8,439 nt of DNA from JARLFX01 sp036404255 (GTDB lineage Bacteria; Acidobacteriota; Terriglobia; Terriglobales; Acidobacteriaceae): contig DASWOP010000203.1 in the NCBI GenBank assembly GCA_036404255.1, positions 1 through 8,439 of the forward strand. Reading direction: 5' to 3'. Both the position numbers and the translations under genes were made by a program. Below the pieces are notes generated by a model. The model made no database searches, was not told the origin of the DNA, and saw only the letters and a program-made list of their open reading frames with translations. Numbering within the stretch: position 1 is the first letter of the stretch; each line of letters begins with the position of its first letter. Below are positions 7,379-8,439 of the stretch, piece after piece.

Positions 7379-8244
7379 GGAGCCTCGTTGCCGGTGGGTT
7401 GAAGGGCTGTGTATGAGATGAGTTGAAGCTCCGGATAGTTTCGCAGGGCAAGGGAAATCTGCTGTAGTAGCGCGGTGTATTCGATCTCGCGTTCGGCACG
7501 CAGGCGGGTGGTTACCTTGTCCAGCGAAGCGTCGTTGTAGCCGGGATGGCAGACCAGTTCCCAGACGCCTTCGGGCATGGCCTGGAGCAAGGCGTGAAGG
7601 CTGGCAGAGTTTAGGTTGCCGGTGGCAGAGACGCCGAGTGTGCCGTCTGGCGTGTGCAGGCCTGCAAATTGCGCGAAGAATGGATCGCGCAGCCGGGTGA
7701 GCGCAGTGACCTGGAAGCGGCGCAACCAGCTGCTGCTGGCAGCAGAGACGCTCCACGCAGGCTCAAATGGGTTGCGCAGAGCATGGACGCCGCAGGCAAG
7801 GGCGGCGCGAGCGAGCGGGCGCACGATGGCGGGAAAGAGATGCGCGTGCTTGTGCGAGTCAAAGTGCGTAACGCGTACGCCAGCAGACTGGAGCTTGCGA
7901 ATCTGCGCGGTGGCTTCGCGTTCAACCTCGGATTCCTTCAGGCGGCCAAGCATCAGGTCGCGGACGAAGTGGCCAAGTTTGGGGCGGAAGTGCACACCGT
8001 CTTCGCCGAGGAGCGATGGAATCTCGTGAGGAGGCAGCACCGGGAGGCCATCGGTGAGCACAATGTGACAGCCCACGCCGAGGAGCGGACGGGCCTGGGC
8101 AAGCGTGACGGCGTGGTCGAATGCATCACCTGTGGCCATCAGCGTGGTGGAGGGGAGGCAGCCAGCATCGTGCAACTCCGCGATGGCCCGGTTCACGCCG
8201 GGGGTGAGTCCGAAATCGTCCGCATTGATGACAAGGCTGGGCAC
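7375..8244 (-). CDS. YdjC/ChbG/HpnK-family carbohydrate N-deacetylase
   Basis: This 289-residue protein has no signal peptide and belongs to the YdjC superfamily of metal-dependent deacetylases that remove acetyl from GlcNAc-containing substrates. Known members are ChbG, acting on chitobiose and its phosphate, and HpnK, linked to hopanoid side-chain sugars. The metal and active-site motifs are present: NADDFG at 7-12 with D9/D10, H60 in GCHIVLTDG, the HKHAH cluster 131-135 in THFDSHKHAH, and the late CHPGYND motif at 232-238. Length is normal. The start is GTG at 8244: the DDFG motif sits right behind it, and an in-frame TAG directly upstream excludes a longer protein. No Shine-Dalgarno sequence is obvious. 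The stop overlaps the bshA start by four bases, so the two genes form an operon. Coupling to bshA suggests that GlcNAc-malate or a related GlcNAc compound could be the substrate; this is inference. The usual BshB is of the unrelated LmbE/PIG-L fold. Confidence 0.88.
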   Translation of the reverse strand: MPSLVINADDFGLTPGVNRAIAELHDAGCLPSTTLMATGDAFDHAVTLAQARPLLGVGCHIVLTDGLPVLPPHEIPSLLGEDGVHFRPKLGHFVRDLMLGRLKESEVEREATAQIRKLQSAGVRVTHFDSHKHAHLFPAIVRPLARAALACGVHALRNPFEPAWSVSAASSSWLRRFQVTALTRLRDPFFAQFAGLHTPDGTLGVSATGNLNSASLHALLQAMPEGVWELVCHPGYNDASLDKVTTRLRAEREIEYTALLQQISLALRNYPELQLISYTALQPTGNEAP

Positions 8245-8292
8245 CTAGAGAAGTCTACCAATGTGGGCAGGGTATGGGTGTGAAGCGGCGCA

Positions 8293-8321
8293 TTGCAACT
8301 ATCGCAGATGGCCGATAGACT
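8293..8321 (+). promoter_or_regulatory. Putative sigma70-type promoter of tRNA-Val
   Basis: TTGCAA (8293-8298) is separated by exactly 17 bases from TAGACT (8316-8321). Each hexamer matches the consensus at four of six positions. Transcription would begin near 8328, giving a leader of about 13 bases before the tRNA, which is ordinary for a tRNA gene. This rests on sequence pattern alone. Confidence 0.45.
8299..8318. repeat. Inverted repeat CTATCG-N8-CGATAG in the tRNA promoter
   Basis: CTATCG (8299-8304) and CGATAG (8313-8318) are perfect inverted copies eight bases apart. They fill most of the spacer and the first half of the candidate -10 hexamer. The arrangement resembles an operator, but a 6-bp inverted repeat can arise by chance. 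Confidence 0.4.
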
Positions 8322-8340
8322 GAAAGCAGGCTTGCAGAAT

Positions 8341-8417
8341 GGGCGGCTAGCTCAGTTGGTTAGAGCGCCTCGTTTACACCGAGGATGTCGGGGGTTCGAA
8401 TCCCTCGCTGCCCACCA
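8341..8417 (+). tRNA. tRNA-Val (anticodon UAC), CCA encoded
   Basis: A complete 77-base cloverleaf is present. The acceptor stem pairs GGGCGGC with GCTGCCC, with one G-U pair at 5-68. The D arm is GCTC-AGTTGGTTA-GAGC. The anticodon arm is CCTCG-TTTACAC-CGAGG, giving anticodon TAC at 8375-8377, which reads valine codons GUA and GUG. The variable loop is five bases and the T arm is GGGGG-TTCGAAT-CCCTC. The discriminator A at 8414 is followed by encoded CCA at 8415-8417. A T run at 8426-8430 follows, without a separate hairpin. The gene is transcribed away from the deacetylase operon. Confidence 0.97.
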
Positions 8418-8439
8418 AACCTTCCTTTTTATGCGCCGT

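Larger units (their letters stand above)
8245..8340. other. Divergent intergenic region between the deacetylase and tRNA-Val genes
   Basis: These 96 bases carry the putative tRNA promoter and its inverted repeat. They must also contain the promoter of the minus-strand deacetylase-bshA operon. The candidates I see for that promoter are weak: palindromic TTGCAA (8293-8298) with CATACC on the minus strand (8276-8271), or TAGACT on the minus strand close to the GTG. No small gene is visible. Confidence 0.4.

Noticed and set aside
7379..7756. N-terminal extension of the bshA frame by 126 residues
   Set aside because: The added residues are arginine-, histidine- and alanine-rich, overlap the deacetylase gene on the same strand, and precede the conserved BshA start MKIGITCYPTYGGSG, which has its own ATG and GAGG site.
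7654..8283. Plus-strand open frame of 209 codons opposite the deacetylase gene
   Set aside because: It is antisense to a well-supported YdjC-family gene with intact motifs; the product shows no domain and no ribosome site is evident.
8341..8417. tRNA-Val as the attachment site of an integrated element
   Set aside because: No duplicated tRNA 3' end, integrase gene or change in composition is visible in the window; the sequence to the right is not available.
8421..8430. T-rich stretch after tRNA-Val as an intrinsic terminator
   Set aside because: There is a five-T run but no separate stem-loop between it and the tRNA end, and the window stops nine bases later.

Overview
The window reads as a GC-rich, Gram-negative-type chromosome segment. 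The best guess is an acidobacterium (Terriglobia / Acidobacteriaceae-like). Three things suggest this: a BshA-type glycosyltransferase together with a TamB-type envelope protein, a SurA-like protein ending directly at the tamB start, and an intergenic copy of the dispersed repeat whose minus-strand translation reads HSERSEES, which I remember as common in acidobacterial genomes. This is inference from gene content; no rRNA is present to settle it.

Layout. Positions 1-249 (+) are the 3' end of a gene that looks like a SurA-type periplasmic chaperone / peptidyl-prolyl isomerase. Its stop overlaps the start of a 1482-residue TamB homologue (246-4694, +), so the two form an outer-membrane biogenesis pair. 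A 135-bp gap follows, holding the dispersed repeat and a short 15-bp tandem duplication but no convincing promoter or terminator. Next is a GTG-started LytS/YehU-type membrane histidine kinase (4830-6218, +) with no response regulator beside it inside the window.

The kinase converges on a minus-strand pair. Its stop codon and that of the minus-strand glycosyltransferase are nested in one CTAG (6215-6218). The minus-strand operon is a YdjC/ChbG/HpnK-family sugar deacetylase (8244-7375) followed, with an ATGA overlap, by bshA (7378-6215), the glycosyltransferase of bacillithiol synthesis. BshA makes GlcNAc-malate, and the next step of the pathway is an N-deacetylation, normally done by BshB, a PIG-L/LmbE-fold enzyme. 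A deacetylase of a different fold coupled to bshA is the most interesting point in the window: it may replace or supplement BshB, although a hopanoid or other sugar role is not excluded.

A 96-bp divergent region separates the deacetylase from a tRNA-Val(UAC) gene (8341-8417, +) with an encoded CCA. The tRNA has a plausible promoter whose spacer and -10 contain a 6-bp inverted repeat. All complete genes look intact. I saw no mobile element, CRISPR array or pseudogene.
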